Shown here: positions 49,618-58,041 of the stretch, piece by piece | How the letters are laid out: each line of letters begins with the position of its first letter | How positions within the stretch are numbered: the first letter of the stretch is position 1 | Assembly: GCA_046483505.1 (NCBI GenBank) | Contig: JAWODB010000123.1 | Coordinates: 1 to 64,000, forward strand | DNA: 64,000 nt | DNA from: BS750m-G62 sp046483505 | GTDB taxonomy: Bacteria; Planctomycetota; Phycisphaerae; FEN-1346 | Reading direction: 5' to 3' | The notes under the pieces: model-generated | What the model was told of the DNA's origin: nothing | Seen by the model: only the letters and a program-made list of their open reading frames with translations | Database searches by the model: none | Position numbers and translations under genes: made by a program

Positions 49618-52600
49618 ATGCGCTGTGCCGCGACAATACTCTTCCTTGTCGCCGCCCTTGCCGGTCCAGTGCGACCGGCCGATCGTCCGGCGGTCCCGCG
49701 TACGTCCATGCCAGAGCGGGTGCAGAAGATCTTTCGACGGGCCATCGAGACCTACCCCTACGACGGCCGCCGGAAGGCCGAGGAGCGGGCGAGGAACCTC
49801 GAGGCCCTCGACCAGATACGCGAGGGACCGTGGCCCGACCTCGGACGCTTGAAGCGCGTCCGCCTGCACTTCCACTCGGATTTGTATGAGAGGGACTTCA
49901 CCGCGACCGCCTGGCGGGTCCACGCGGCCGAGGGCGCCGAAACGGACGGTCTCCTGCTGGTGGCACCGGACCTGACGGCCCGCCCGTTCCCGGCCGGGGC
50001 GTTCACCCGTGTCGAGCCGGTCGACTATGCCGAGGAACTCGCCACCCTCGTCCGCGTTCTCGAGAAACCGGAGTCCGAACGGCCGGACGAGTGGGACCTG
50101 GTGCTGCTGCCGGGCGGAGGGGGCCACGCGATGCGGTTCCACAGCACAATTCTCCTGCTGCACCACGCTTACGCTGCCGCCTGGCTCGGCCGGGAGGACG
50201 AGGCTGGCCGCCTCCTCCGCGAACTCCTCGGGGGCGGCGAGGCGGCCTTCGCCTACGCCTGCACGCGCCTGGGGGATCGCTGGTTCCTCTGGGGCACTCG
50301 GATGCTCAGCGAGGACCGTCCCTGGGCCGGCGTCCTCGACCAGTGGCGCGAAACGCTTCGTTACTTCCCCAACTGGCGGTATCCCGACCAACTGCGGGAG
50401 GTGGTGTCGCGGCTCGAGGAGCAGGTCCCCGAGATGGCCCGCTTGGCCGAGACCGACGTGGCCGACCCCGCTGCCTTGCCGCCCCAGGAGCGCATCGCTT
50501 GTTACGCCGCCCGGCTGCCGGAGGTGCGCGGCGCTCAGACCAGGATACCGGGTTCCGCCCGCGCGTTGCGGATGGGCCAGCGGACGCGCGTGAGCGACGC
50601 CCTCGTGGCCATCGGCCGGCCCGCCGTGCCCGCCCTCCTCGACCGCCTCGATGACCGCCGCATCACGCGGTCGGTGGCGGACAGCCTCGCCCCGAAGTTG
50701 GCCATCCTGCGGGTCCAGGACGTGGCCATCCAGTGCATCGAAGCCATTGTGGACCTGCAATTCTATAGACCCTCGACCACCAGTTCATCCATGTCGAGCG
50801 AAGCGCCGCAGATCCGCGAGACGGTGATCGAGGATATACGAACCTGGTGGCAAGAGCACGGGCAGAAGTCGGCACTGGCCGGCTTCCTGGGTCGCCTGAA
50901 CCAGACCGAGAACCTCCGCCGCCGGATTGCGACCCTCGGCAAGATCGAGGCCACGGACGCCGACGCCGTCGATTCGGTGGCCCGCCTGAAAGAGTGGGCC
51001 GTCGAGGCGAACCGGTCCGGGTTGCGGGACATCATCGAGGCGCTCCTGGAGCGGGGCGACACGTCCCTCCTGCCGGCGGCGATGGAGGCCGCCCGCCGGG
51101 CCCTCCGCGACGGACGCCTCGACTGCGTCCGCACGCTGCTCGACCACGGCGGTCCGGACGACTTCCGCGTCCTGCGCGAGGCGGTCGAACGCGAACGGGC
51201 CCGCGTCGCGGCCCCGGAATCGTCCGCCCTGCTGAAGTTCCTCCGGTATCACCTGCCGCGCGTGGACCGCCCCGTCGCCGTGCCGCTGCTCGTCGATTGC
51301 CTTGGCGACCGCCGGCTGACCAAGTCCCGCCAGGTTCTCGGCCGGAAGGAACGCCTCCGGTTCAGCGCCGCTGACGATTGCATGCAGGCGCTCATCGACC
51401 TGACCGGCCACGACGCGGGCTACCGCAAGAACGCCGACGCCGAGGCGAGGCTGGCCGCTATCGACCGCTGGCTCGCGTGGTGGAAGCGTGAGGGCCGGGA
51501 GGCATTCCTCGCCGCCCACCCGGCCGTGCGGAAAGTGGCCGAGGGCGGCGGCCGGCGCATCGCGCGCCTGGACCCGGCGGACCTCCCGCCGTCCATCTGG
51601 GTCCAGTGGGCCGATGCCGACACCCCCATCGCTTGCCGCGTGCCGCGAGAATCGCTCGTCCGCCTCTTCACGCGGGGCGACGTGCAGGCGCGCGCCTTCA
51701 CGGATGGGTCCGACGCGCCGCCCGCGCCCGGGGCCCGGCACGTCGATCATCACGGCCGGCCCGTCACACAGGCGCACCAGACGTTCCGATTCACAAGCCG
51801 CGATGCCGCATGGCGATGGTTCGAACAGGCCCACCCTCTACCGGCGGAGACCGAGCCCGACCGGCAGCCGCTCGCCTGCCTCGGCGCAAGCGGCAATATC
51901 GAAAGCCTGACCCTCGCCCCGGGCGGCCGGGCCTGGCTGTGGGACGCGTATCCCAAGCAAGAGCCGGACATCGTCCGCCGCCGGGTGGAAGAAGGAGCCG
52001 CCTCCGACCGGCCCGCCGTGACCGTCGGCGGGGCACAGATTCTCCTCATCGATCCCCGCGACCGCGTGTGGCTCACCCGGACGGGCGACGCCCACCGGCT
52101 GCTCGCCTGCGACCCGGCCGCGCGCCGCTGGCTCCACCGTGAGGCGGGCGACCGCGACGCCCCCGTGCCGACGACCGACGCCAAGGGCCGCCGCCTCGAT
52201 CCGCTCTTCACGGGATCGGCCTATGCGAGCCGGGCCGGCCGGCTCTTCTTCGCCGACCGCTTCGGCCTCCACGTCCTCCACGATGACACGTGGTCGTACC
52301 ACCCGCTGGTCCGCGCCGGTGAAGGCCGCAACCGGCCCGAGCGAACGGCCCCGGAAGGGCTGAGGAACCTGGAGTTCCGCGAGGACGAGGCAGGAACGCT
52401 GTACGTCTGGGCCACCGAGGGCAGGGACGTCGGCGGCCTGACGGTCTTCGACGGTCAGCGCTGGCACGACCTCCCTGTTCCGGGCATCCCGAAGGACGTG
52501 GTGCCCGTCGGCCCCGGCCGGGCCTGGGTCATCGGCGAGGGGCCGCTCGTCTATCGGGTGGAGAACGGACGGGTCGCGGCCGAGCACGGCCTTGCCGACC

Positions 52601-53154
52601 TGTTGCCCGAGGGCCTACGGGCCCGGACGGGCCGATTCGTCGCAGCAAGCGGCGGCCGCGTGTACTTCTACCTCGAGGACGTGACCCGCGTTAGGCCCCT
52701 CGAGAAACGCGAGGGCGCCGCGATGGTCCTCCACCCCGACGGCACCGTCGAGACTCTCGGCGAGACGGCCGCTGCGTTCCTCCGTACCTATGCCCTCAGC
52801 CGCACCGTCGGCCCGGACGGATGGATCTGGCAGAGCGGCGACGGGTTCCTCCAAGGGATGTCGCCGGACGGGCGCCAGGTCCTTACTCGGCCGACGGTCC
52901 GGCACCTGACGCATATTCGCGTTCGGGCCGTCGACGAGGAGGGCACGCTCTACCTCCATGCCAGCCGGCACTGGTGGCGGCTGCGACCGCCGGGAGAGGC
53001 CGAGCCCGCGGCCGCCCAGCTGCCGCGCCTGCCCGCCGTCCGCACCGGCATCCACGGCCTGGCCTGGCCGGACGACCGCGGCCGCATGTGGTGCACGTGG
53101 GATCGGCCGGACCACCGGGTGTCACATCGTTCTGGATCCCTTTGCCGCCAATGA
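49618..53154 (+). CDS. Large exported protein: HEAT-like middle and propeller-like C-terminal half
   Basis: 1178 residues. Signal peptide about 1-20 (MRCAATILFLVAALAGPVRP). Residues 30-280 are helical and unknown; 290-640 hold HEAT-like pairs ('VSDALVAIGRPAVPALLDRLDDRRITRSVADSLAP', 'PVAVPLLVDCLGDRRLTKSR'); 660-1170 are a chain of propeller-type strands (ILLIDPRDRVWLTRTGDAHRLLA, GTLYVWATEGRDVGGLTVFDGQRWHDLP, GPDGWIWQSGDGFLQGMSPDGRQ, GTLYLHASRHWWRLRPPG) like sensor propellers of two-component regulators. Start 49618 follows GAAAGGGG. The end is abrupt ('WDRPDHRVSHRSGSLCRQ') and runs into remnants in other frames, so the original C-terminus may be lost. First gene of the island behind the tRNAs. 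Confidence 0.8.
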   Translation: MRCAATILFLVAALAGPVRPADRPAVPRTSMPERVQKIFRRAIETYPYDGRRKAEERARNLEALDQIREGPWPDLGRLKRVRLHFHSDLYERDFTATAWRVHAAEGAETDGLLLVAPDLTARPFPAGAFTRVEPVDYAEELATLVRVLEKPESERPDEWDLVLLPGGGGHAMRFHSTILLLHHAYAAAWLGREDEAGRLLRELLGGGEAAFAYACTRLGDRWFLWGTRMLSEDRPWAGVLDQWRETLRYFPNWRYPDQLREVVSRLEEQVPEMARLAETDVADPAALPPQERIACYAARLPEVRGAQTRIPGSARALRMGQRTRVSDALVAIGRPAVPALLDRLDDRRITRSVADSLAPKLAILRVQDVAIQCIEAIVDLQFYRPSTTSSSMSSEAPQIRETVIEDIRTWWQEHGQKSALAGFLGRLNQTENLRRRIATLGKIEATDADAVDSVARLKEWAVEANRSGLRDIIEALLERGDTSLLPAAMEAARRALRDGRLDCVRTLLDHGGPDDFRVLREAVERERARVAAPESSALLKFLRYHLPRVDRPVAVPLLVDCLGDRRLTKSRQVLGRKERLRFSAADDCMQALIDLTGHDAGYRKNADAEARLAAIDRWLAWWKREGREAFLAAHPAVRKVAEGGGRRIARLDPADLPPSIWVQWADADTPIACRVPRESLVRLFTRGDVQARAFTDGSDAPPAPGARHVDHHGRPVTQAHQTFRFTSRDAAWRWFEQAHPLPAETEPDRQPLACLGASGNIESLTLAPGGRAWLWDAYPKQEPDIVRRRVEEGAASDRPAVTVGGAQILLIDPRDRVWLTRTGDAHRLLACDPAARRWLHREAGDRDAPVPTTDAKGRRLDPLFTGSAYASRAGRLFFADRFGLHVLHDDTWSYHPLVRAGEGRNRPERTAPEGLRNLEFREDEAGTLYVWATEGRDVGGLTVFDGQRWHDLPVPGIPKDVVPVGPGRAWVIGEGPLVYRVENGRVAAEHGLADLLPEGLRARTGRFVAASGGRVYFYLEDVTRVRPLEKREGAAMVLHPDGTVETLGETAAAFLRTYALSRTVGPDGWIWQSGDGFLQGMSPDGRQVLTRPTVRHLTHIRVRAVDEEGTLYLHASRHWWRLRPPGEAEPAAAQLPRLPAVRTGIHGLAWPDDRGRMWCTWDRPDHRVSHRSGSLCRQ

Positions 53155-53617
53155 AGGAGCCGTCGTCGCCGGCGATAAGGCAGGAGGCCAGGCGCCTTGC
53201 CGCGGACCGTATCTGCTTCGAGATCGAGAGGAGCAGCGGCAAGGCCCGGGAGAACCTCCGCCGCGTGCTCGAAACGCCCGTTTTCAGCGGCTTGAACGAG
53301 GCGCCCGAGAAAGCGGAACCCAAAGAAGGCGGCGACGGGGACAGACGCGACCCAAAGGGGCGTCGCTCTGGGACGTGGAGTCGGGCCGCGAGATTCGTCG
53401 GCTGCATCACAACCTGGAGGGGATCGTGGGCTTCAGTCCCGACGGCAAGACCTTCATCGTGACCGAGGAGGGACGACCAGCCGCGCTGTACAGCGCGGAG
53501 ACGGGAGAGGTCCTTCGGCGGTACGAGTTGGACGAGGCGCTCAGCGATGCAGCGGCCGGAGATGCGGACCGTGAGGGCCAGACCGGGGAGAAACCCCTCA
53601 GGGTCAAACCCGCGTGA
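53151..53617 (+). pseudogene. Frameshifted remnant ending in a WD40-like segment
   Basis: An ATG at 53151 overlaps the preceding stop as ATGA and opens 'MKEPSSPAIRQEARRLAADR...ENLRRVLETPVFSGLNEAPEKAEP'. Around 53335-53365 the coding pattern jumps to another frame: ASLWDVESGREIRRLHHNLEGIVGFSPDGKTFIVTEEG, followed by 'PAALYSAETGEVLRRYELDEAL', clearly WD40/quinoprotein-type repeats, to a stop at 53617. Either a broken gene or the join of two fragments. It runs straight into the first 114-bp repeat. Confidence 0.6.
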
Positions 53618-53821
53618 CTGAACGCACACACCCCCTCTGTCACACGCGGCGACGGGTTGTGGGCTGGCGGAATGGCGTTGCACGCGGGAGAGCGCCGGCA
53701 GACCGAGGCCTGCAGCCCCCAAACCCGTGTGACTGACCGCCCCCGCCTCTCTGTCACACGCGGCGACGGTCCGGGGGCCCGCGGAATGCCGTTGCACGCG
53801 GGGGGGGGGGCAGCGTAGAGT
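53607..53821. repeat. 114-bp repeat, copies 1 and 2 in tandem
   Basis: Each copy contains CGTGTGAC ... GTCACACG (53611-53618/53639-53646 with one mismatch; 53726-53733/53753-53760 perfect), then GCGGCGACGG, a GC-rich link, and GGAATGCCGTTGCACGCGGG. The offset between copies is 114 bases. Copy 2 ends in the promoter-like 53792-53821. Confidence 0.85.
53792..53821 (+). promoter_or_regulatory. Promoter-like sequence with an 11-G tract in the spacer
   Basis: TTGCAC (53792-53797), 18-base spacer that contains 11 consecutive G (53800-53810), TAGAGT (53816-53821). It lies 68 bases before the lipoprotein ATG. Losing one or two G would bring the spacer to 17 or 16. Confidence 0.45.
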
Positions 53822-53888
53822 GTGAGGAGTTGTATGCGTACACGCGTCGGTAGGTGAAGCGCTAACCTCTTGTGGCGGAGATGGGGCT

Positions 53889-54854
53889 ATGTCCAAGCGG
53901 AACGGCACCCTGAGCCGCGGTTCGCACCTGCTCCTCGTTGCCGGGTCTACAGGGATACTTGCCCTGCTTGCTGGCTGTAACGGCGAAAACCTGTTGGACA
54001 AGAATTACGCCTGGGTCGCGGAGATGATCGTCGAGCCGAGAATGAATACGCCCGTAGAGACGATTGAGGCAGCCCCCGTGCCCAGCGCCGAGACCGTCAC
54101 GCTCGGAGAACTCAGGATCGACATGCCGGAGGGGTGGGAGGTTGGCGACGTCCGGCCCGAGGTGGATGAAACGACAGGCGAGGTCGTGTGGTTCATGCTG
54201 CCGATCCACTCCGTCCCCGGCCTCGGAGAGTGCCGTCTCATGCTTCAGTATACGCGCGAGGCAACGTGGCCGATCGAGCCGGTCTTTTACCGAAAGGCCG
54301 TGGAGCCGTTCTACCCCGAGCCGGACTCGTTTTTCGGCGAGTATGCGTCAGACCTGGACCTGTTCGAGACCATTCATAACCAGTTGCCGGGCATCATGGT
54401 GTACGTGCGGTCCCGTGACATAGTACGGAAGATTCTGGCTCGCCTGGCGCTCAAGCAGACGGTAATCGAGCACAGGCCGGCCAAACGGCTCGACACGCAA
54501 CGGGCGCACGCCTTCCTGGCGATTAAGGAGAAGTGGTTGGTTGCCGAAGTGTTCGATGAAGTTGGCCGGTTCCGCGGCCTCATCACTGTGGGAACTGAAG
54601 CGTATGCTCGGGGAGCAGACGGGACCGGCGAAGACCAGAACGAGGTGAGCATCGCTGGCGCGTTGGCCCCGGCAGCAAAGAACCTGCTGGGCCCGGAACT
54701 GGCGACGCCAGGACTTACACGGCGCGTCGCCATGGACCTGGCCGAGGAGTTTTTCTTGCAGATCCTCGCGAACGCACACTTCGCGCCGTCACCTGAAGGC
54801 AAGAAGCCCGGTTTCCGATTCGTGCCTGCTCCGAAGTCTGGCGAGCGGCCGTGA
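53889..54854 (+). CDS. Lipoprotein, unknown function (cassette gene 1)
   Basis: 321 residues. Lipoprotein signal with ILALLAGC, Cys30 lipidated. No family recognised. The mature part is a mix of strands and helices; 'LGELRIDMPEGWEVGDVRPEVDETTGEVVWFMLPIHSVPGLGECRLMLQY' near the start suggests a beta-sandwich, and 'LTRRVAMDLAEEFFLQILANAHF' a C-terminal helix. Codon use is visibly less GC-rich than in genes left of 48 kb. It is the only gene between repeat copies 2 and 3 and on the plus strand, as are the next three. The ribosome site is weak (GGCGGAGATGGGGCT region). Confidence 0.75.
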   Translation: MSKRNGTLSRGSHLLLVAGSTGILALLAGCNGENLLDKNYAWVAEMIVEPRMNTPVETIEAAPVPSAETVTLGELRIDMPEGWEVGDVRPEVDETTGEVVWFMLPIHSVPGLGECRLMLQYTREATWPIEPVFYRKAVEPFYPEPDSFFGEYASDLDLFETIHNQLPGIMVYVRSRDIVRKILARLALKQTVIEHRPAKRLDTQRAHAFLAIKEKWLVAEVFDEVGRFRGLITVGTEAYARGADGTGEDQNEVSIAGALAPAAKNLLGPELATPGLTRRVAMDLAEEFFLQILANAHFAPSPEGKKPGFRFVPAPKSGERP

Positions 54855-54882
54855 GCCATGAAGGCTCCTCACCTACGAAAAC

Positions 54883-55029
54883 CCCGTTGCACGCGGCAGG
54901 CCGGTGTCAGGCCGAGGACACCAGGCTCAACCCCGTGTGACTGACCGCACCCAGCCCCTCGGTCACACGCGGCGACGGTCTGTGGGCTGGCGGAATGCCG
55001 TTGTGCGCGAGGGGTGGGGGCGGTAGTGT
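54883..55029. repeat. 114-bp repeat, copy 3
   Basis: CGTGTGAC (54934-54941)/GTCACACG (54962-54969) perfect; followed by GGCGACGGTCTGTGGGCTGGCGGAATGCCGTTG-type sequence and a promoter-like TTGTGC-N17-TAGTGT (55001-55029). Confidence 0.85.
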
Positions 55030-55054
55030 GGTCTGATGCACGGCCACAGTGCCA

Positions 55055-55390
55055 ATGGCGCGTTCCAAGGATTCTCCCGTGACTCGAGGGAATAGGAATC
55101 TGCTGATTGGCTGGGCGGCGAGTTCGCTGTCACCTTGGCTGCTCACCTCCCTTGCCTTCATCGTCTCGGTCCTGGTGGATGTTGACCTTTGGCCTGCTGA
55201 CCCGGGGCTTTCCCTGTTAGTCCTCGATGTTCTTGGCTTGGCGGGTGGCGTGTGCTGTGCTTTCGCGATGCGCTTGCCACCGTGGACCCGCGCGTTGATC
55301 GCGTTCGGCACGCTTCCTTTACTGGCGATAGGCCATTTCATGACTCTTCTCATGGTGATGCAGTTTGGCGATTTCAGCGGGATACAGTGA
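55055..55390 (+). CDS. Small membrane protein (cassette gene 2)
   Basis: 111 residues from ATG 55055 (a GTG two codons upstream is possible). Three hydrophobic segments at about 15-38, 47-68 and 78-98. No family known to me. Distinctly lower GC and richer in T than the chromosome around it. Single gene between repeat copies 3 and 4; no good ribosome site, so it may be translated from a nearly leaderless message. Confidence 0.55.
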   Translation: MARSKDSPVTRGNRNLLIGWAASSLSPWLLTSLAFIVSVLVDVDLWPADPGLSLLVLDVLGLAGGVCCAFAMRLPPWTRALIAFGTLPLLAIGHFMTLLMVMQFGDFSGIQ

Positions 55391-55456
55391 CCCCATGAGA
55401 CACCATCCCACGCATGCTTTTGCCGTCTCACGGTTGCCTGGTCCACGCGCCCGCCC

Positions 55457-55578
55457 AATGCCGTTGCACGCGGGAGAGCGCGGGCAGGCCGAGCCCAGCA
55501 TAGCCGCACCCGTGTGACCGAACGCACCGCCTCTCCGTCACAGGCAGCGACGGTCTGTGGGCCCGAGGAATGCCGTGC
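55457..55578. repeat. 114-bp repeat, copy 4
   Basis: Contains the full left part (AATGCCGTTGCACGCGGGAG ... GCCCAGCATAGCC) and CGTGTGAC at 55511-55518; the right arm is altered (GTCACAGG). The TTGCAC of the right end is missing in this copy. Confidence 0.8.
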
Positions 55579-55592
55579 GGAGGAGACTTGCC

Positions 55593-56060
55593 ATGAGGAA
55601 ACGCAGTGGCGTAAATCCGGGGCGGGTAGCCTCGGTCCTAATGTGGGCCCTGTGCTCCCTCGAATTCGGCTGTTGTATGTTCCCAATGGACGGCCTTGTT
55701 GAGCTCGAAGGGAGAGTGGTGGAGGCGGCGACAGACCTCGGCCATTTTGAGCCGACAGAAAGCATGCCGCCGGAAACAGTCGAAAACATTGAGGGGGCAA
55801 CGGTGGAACTCTGGACGAGAGATGGGACGAGGAGGTTGGCATCATGGACCACCCAGAAGGGTGATGCTGGCTATTTTGATGTGGGTTATACAGGCAAGTA
55901 CGAGCCTGGACGGGAGTACATTCTCCGCGTGTCTGCCCCAGACTATCAGGCGTTGGAGGCGCGAATACATATGGAGCGGCATGGATACGGAGTAATATAC
56001 CTGGCCCCCTCGGGTACGGAAGACGCCGAACAGAGTACTGCCGAGAGCCCACCCAAGTAA
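55593..56060 (+). CDS. Probable lipoprotein with carboxypeptidase-regulatory-like domain (cassette gene 3)
   Basis: 155 residues. A hydrophobic leader ends in LEFGCC, a borderline lipobox with Cys27 or Cys28. The mature part is a small beta domain: VELEGRVVEAATD, then IEGATVELWTRDGTRRLASWTTQKGDAGYFDVGYTGKYEPGREYILRVSAPDYQ, the pattern of CarboxypepD_reg-like folds that bind or extend surface proteins. GGAGGAG precedes ATG 55593. Low GC relative to the window. Confidence 0.68.
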   Translation: MRKRSGVNPGRVASVLMWALCSLEFGCCMFPMDGLVELEGRVVEAATDLGHFEPTESMPPETVENIEGATVELWTRDGTRRLASWTTQKGDAGYFDVGYTGKYEPGREYILRVSAPDYQALEARIHMERHGYGVIYLAPSGTEDAEQSTAESPPK

Positions 56061-56172
56061 GGCGGGGCCGCTCAGTGGCCGCCAGCAGACCAGCGTGGAA
56101 ATCCGGCTGTTGCCCAATACGCCGAGGCCCGGCGGCTGCTCGCGCAGCTGAAAATGAATGCGCCAACGCCAG

Positions 56173-56246
56173 CCTGTCTGTCACACGCGGCGACGGTCTG
56201 TGGGCCCGTAGAAGGGCGTTGCACGCACGGCGTGCGATGGTAGCAT
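56173..56246. repeat. 114-bp repeat, copy 5 (right part only)
   Basis: GTCACACGCGGCGACGGTCTGTGGGC at 56180 on, then GTTGCAC and the promoter-like TTGCAC-N16-TAGCAT at 56219-56246. The left arm is missing. Confidence 0.8.
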
Positions 56247-56316
56247 AGCCTTGGCGAACCGCGAACCGGCAACGAGTGTTGTGAGAAGCGGCCGCGAGCC
56301 GTCGGAGGTTGATGCG

Positions 56317-57099
56317 ATGGACGCGCCGGACGATCCGCACGCAGGTGCCGAGGCTGCCTCCAACGCCCCTGCCGCCCCGAGCGCCGCCGCCTCCGCCGGC
56401 GCGCACGCCAAGCCCAAGCCGAAACCCTCTGCTCTCGTCCTCGCCGTCATCGTCTTCTTCATCATCATGAGCGCACGCATCTACGACCTGGGCCTGTGGC
56501 GGCCCGTTCTGCTCCTACACGGGCTCTTCTACGGTGGCCTGACAAGCGTGCCGATTGCCGCCCTGTGCCTCGTGCCGCAACTGCCCGTGCCGCGACGCTT
56601 CAAGTCCGGTGGCCTTCGGCGGGTGGTCGCGTTCACCCTTCCGGCCGTGGTTCTGGCGATGCTGATGGTCTGGCACGGGCTGCCGTCCACGGTACTCGGC
56701 AACATGCTGGGCAACGAGCACTTCGCCGCGCTTCCGCCGTCCGCCAGCGACGTCAAGGTGGAAGGGTGGACGACCGGATTCTGCTACGAGGTGTGGCTGC
56801 GCTTCACGGCCTCGCCGGAAGACGTGGAGGCGTTCCTTGCAGCCTCCCCCGAGTTACGGGACGTCGAACCGGAACACTTCAACCGCGACCGGATGCTCTT
56901 GCTTCGACCTCGTGGCCAAGCGTCCGACGCGGACCTGGATGCTGACGGTCCGCATGCGTTTGCCCAGCGCAGCCCGTTCGCTCCGTCGTGGTACGCCCCG
57001 GAGATTCGCGAGAAAGGCAGGGTGTACTCTTCGCCGTCCGGATACAATGTGATCGTAAACGACGCGACGCATACTGTTTTCATCTACAATGCCGATTAG
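56317..57099 (+). CDS. Membrane protein with soluble C-terminal domain (cassette gene 4)
   Basis: 260 residues from ATG 56317, preceded by CGGAGG; an upstream TTG at 56251 is less likely. An Ala/Pro-rich N-terminal tail is followed by three membrane segments (about 39-55, 63-85, 104-122) and a soluble part of 130 residues: 'VEGWTTGFCYEVWLRFTASPEDVEAFLAASPELRDVEPEHF' and 'GRVYSSPSGYNVIVNDATHTVFIYNAD'. No family recognised. Confidence 0.7.
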   Translation: MDAPDDPHAGAEAASNAPAAPSAAASAGAHAKPKPKPSALVLAVIVFFIIMSARIYDLGLWRPVLLLHGLFYGGLTSVPIAALCLVPQLPVPRRFKSGGLRRVVAFTLPAVVLAMLMVWHGLPSTVLGNMLGNEHFAALPPSASDVKVEGWTTGFCYEVWLRFTASPEDVEAFLAASPELRDVEPEHFNRDRMLLLRPRGQASDADLDADGPHAFAQRSPFAPSWYAPEIREKGRVYSSPSGYNVIVNDATHTVFIYNAD

Positions 57100-57180
57100 C
57101 CTGACCGGGTGAGTCGTTGCCTGGGGCTTGCCCCCCGGTAGCCACCTTGCCGCTTGCCCCCGCCCTCACGCGCCCACACC

Positions 57181-57394
57181 ATGCCGTGTCACGCGGGAGA
57201 GCGTGGGCAGGTTGAGCCCAGCATAGCCGAACCCGTATGACTGACCGACCAGCCCCTCTGTCACACGCGGCGACGGTCTGTGGGTTGCGGAATGCCATTG
57301 CACTCGGGGAGCGCGCACAGGCCGAGGCTAGCAGGCCCGAACCCATGTGAGGGAGCACGCACCACCTGTCTGTGACACGAGGCGGTCCGGCCGG
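57181..57394. repeat. 114-bp repeat, copies 6 and 7 in tandem
   Basis: Copy 6: CGTATGAC (57234-57241)/GTCACACG (57260-57267), one mismatch, then GGCGACGGTCTGTGGG and GGAATGCCATTGCAC. Copy 7: decayed (CATGTGAG ... TGTGACACGAGGCGG to 57384), offset about 112. Copy 7 forms the junction with the truncated gene at 57328-58011. Confidence 0.8.
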
Positions 57395-58011
57395 CACCAC
57401 GAGCCCTCCTGCGGCTCGAACTGCCGCAGGTACGCGCGGTTGTCCCGGGCCCAGCCGCGGACCTGCATCTCGACCGAGTACCCGTCCACGCCGTAGGTGT
57501 GGGCGTCCTTGATGGCCATGCTGCCGTGGGCGCTGGAGGCCCCGAGCAGGCTCATCGCCACCGGGATGCCGTCGAGGGGCACGGCGAGTTTCAGGCCCGC
57601 GCCGCTCGTGACGCTGAACCCGTACGTCGGGAACGAGGCCCACGGGGCGCTCGGCCAGTCCGTCGGCTTCTCCGCCTCGGCCGGGAACTTCCAGTGGTGC
57701 GGCGTGTCGGCCCGGTCGCCGATGCCGTGGGAGTGGAGGTAGAACTCCCGGTACGCCTCGGGCTGGAGTCGCACGAGCATCTGCTCCAAAGGAAGGAACC
57801 CTCGCTGCTCGTACACCTCGACCTGCTTCTCGACCGGCGTCTGGACGAAGTCCGTCGCGACCCGGTCCGCCAGGCCCTTCTCCAGCCACCGCCACTCGGG
57901 CGTCTCGGAGGTCATCTGGAAGTTGAACACCGCCACGTTCGTGGCGGCGGAGACAGCGGGCACCGCCACCAGAAGAATCCCGCATGCGATGAATCGTGAA
58001 ATAACCCTCAT
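57328..58011 (-). pseudogene. Truncated paralogue of the adjacent FlgO/CsgG-like gene, ending in the repeat
   Basis: 227 codons. Signal peptide 1-22, then ATNVAVFNFQMTSETPEWRWLEKGLADRVATDFVQ, nearly identical at DNA level to the start of the 62481 gene. After about residue 57 the sequence switches to something unrelated: 'VEKQVEVYEQRGFLPLEQMLVRLQPEAYREFYLHSHGIG' and so on. The last ~20 codons are read from repeat copy 7. So it is a partial duplication joined to another coding segment and cut by the repeat array. It may still be translated (AGGA before ATG 58011), 30 bp after the preceding gene. Confidence 0.7.
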
Positions 58012-58041
58012 GAGATCCTGCCGGTCCGGACTGGAGCACCT

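Noticed and set aside
54907..56406. 499-codon minus-strand frame through the cassette array
   Set aside because: Built from repeat translations (TVAACD, SVTRV) and antisense of the four plus-strand genes.
53607..57394. CRISPR array
   Set aside because: Repeats are long and imperfect, spaced by whole genes and not by uniform short spacers; no cas genes seen.
53607..57394. Classical integron attC sites
   Set aside because: The RYYYAAC and GTTRRRY ends can be found in single copies (GCTCAAC at 54925 region, GTTGAGC at 57211 region) but are not conserved across copies, and no integrase gene is in the window.
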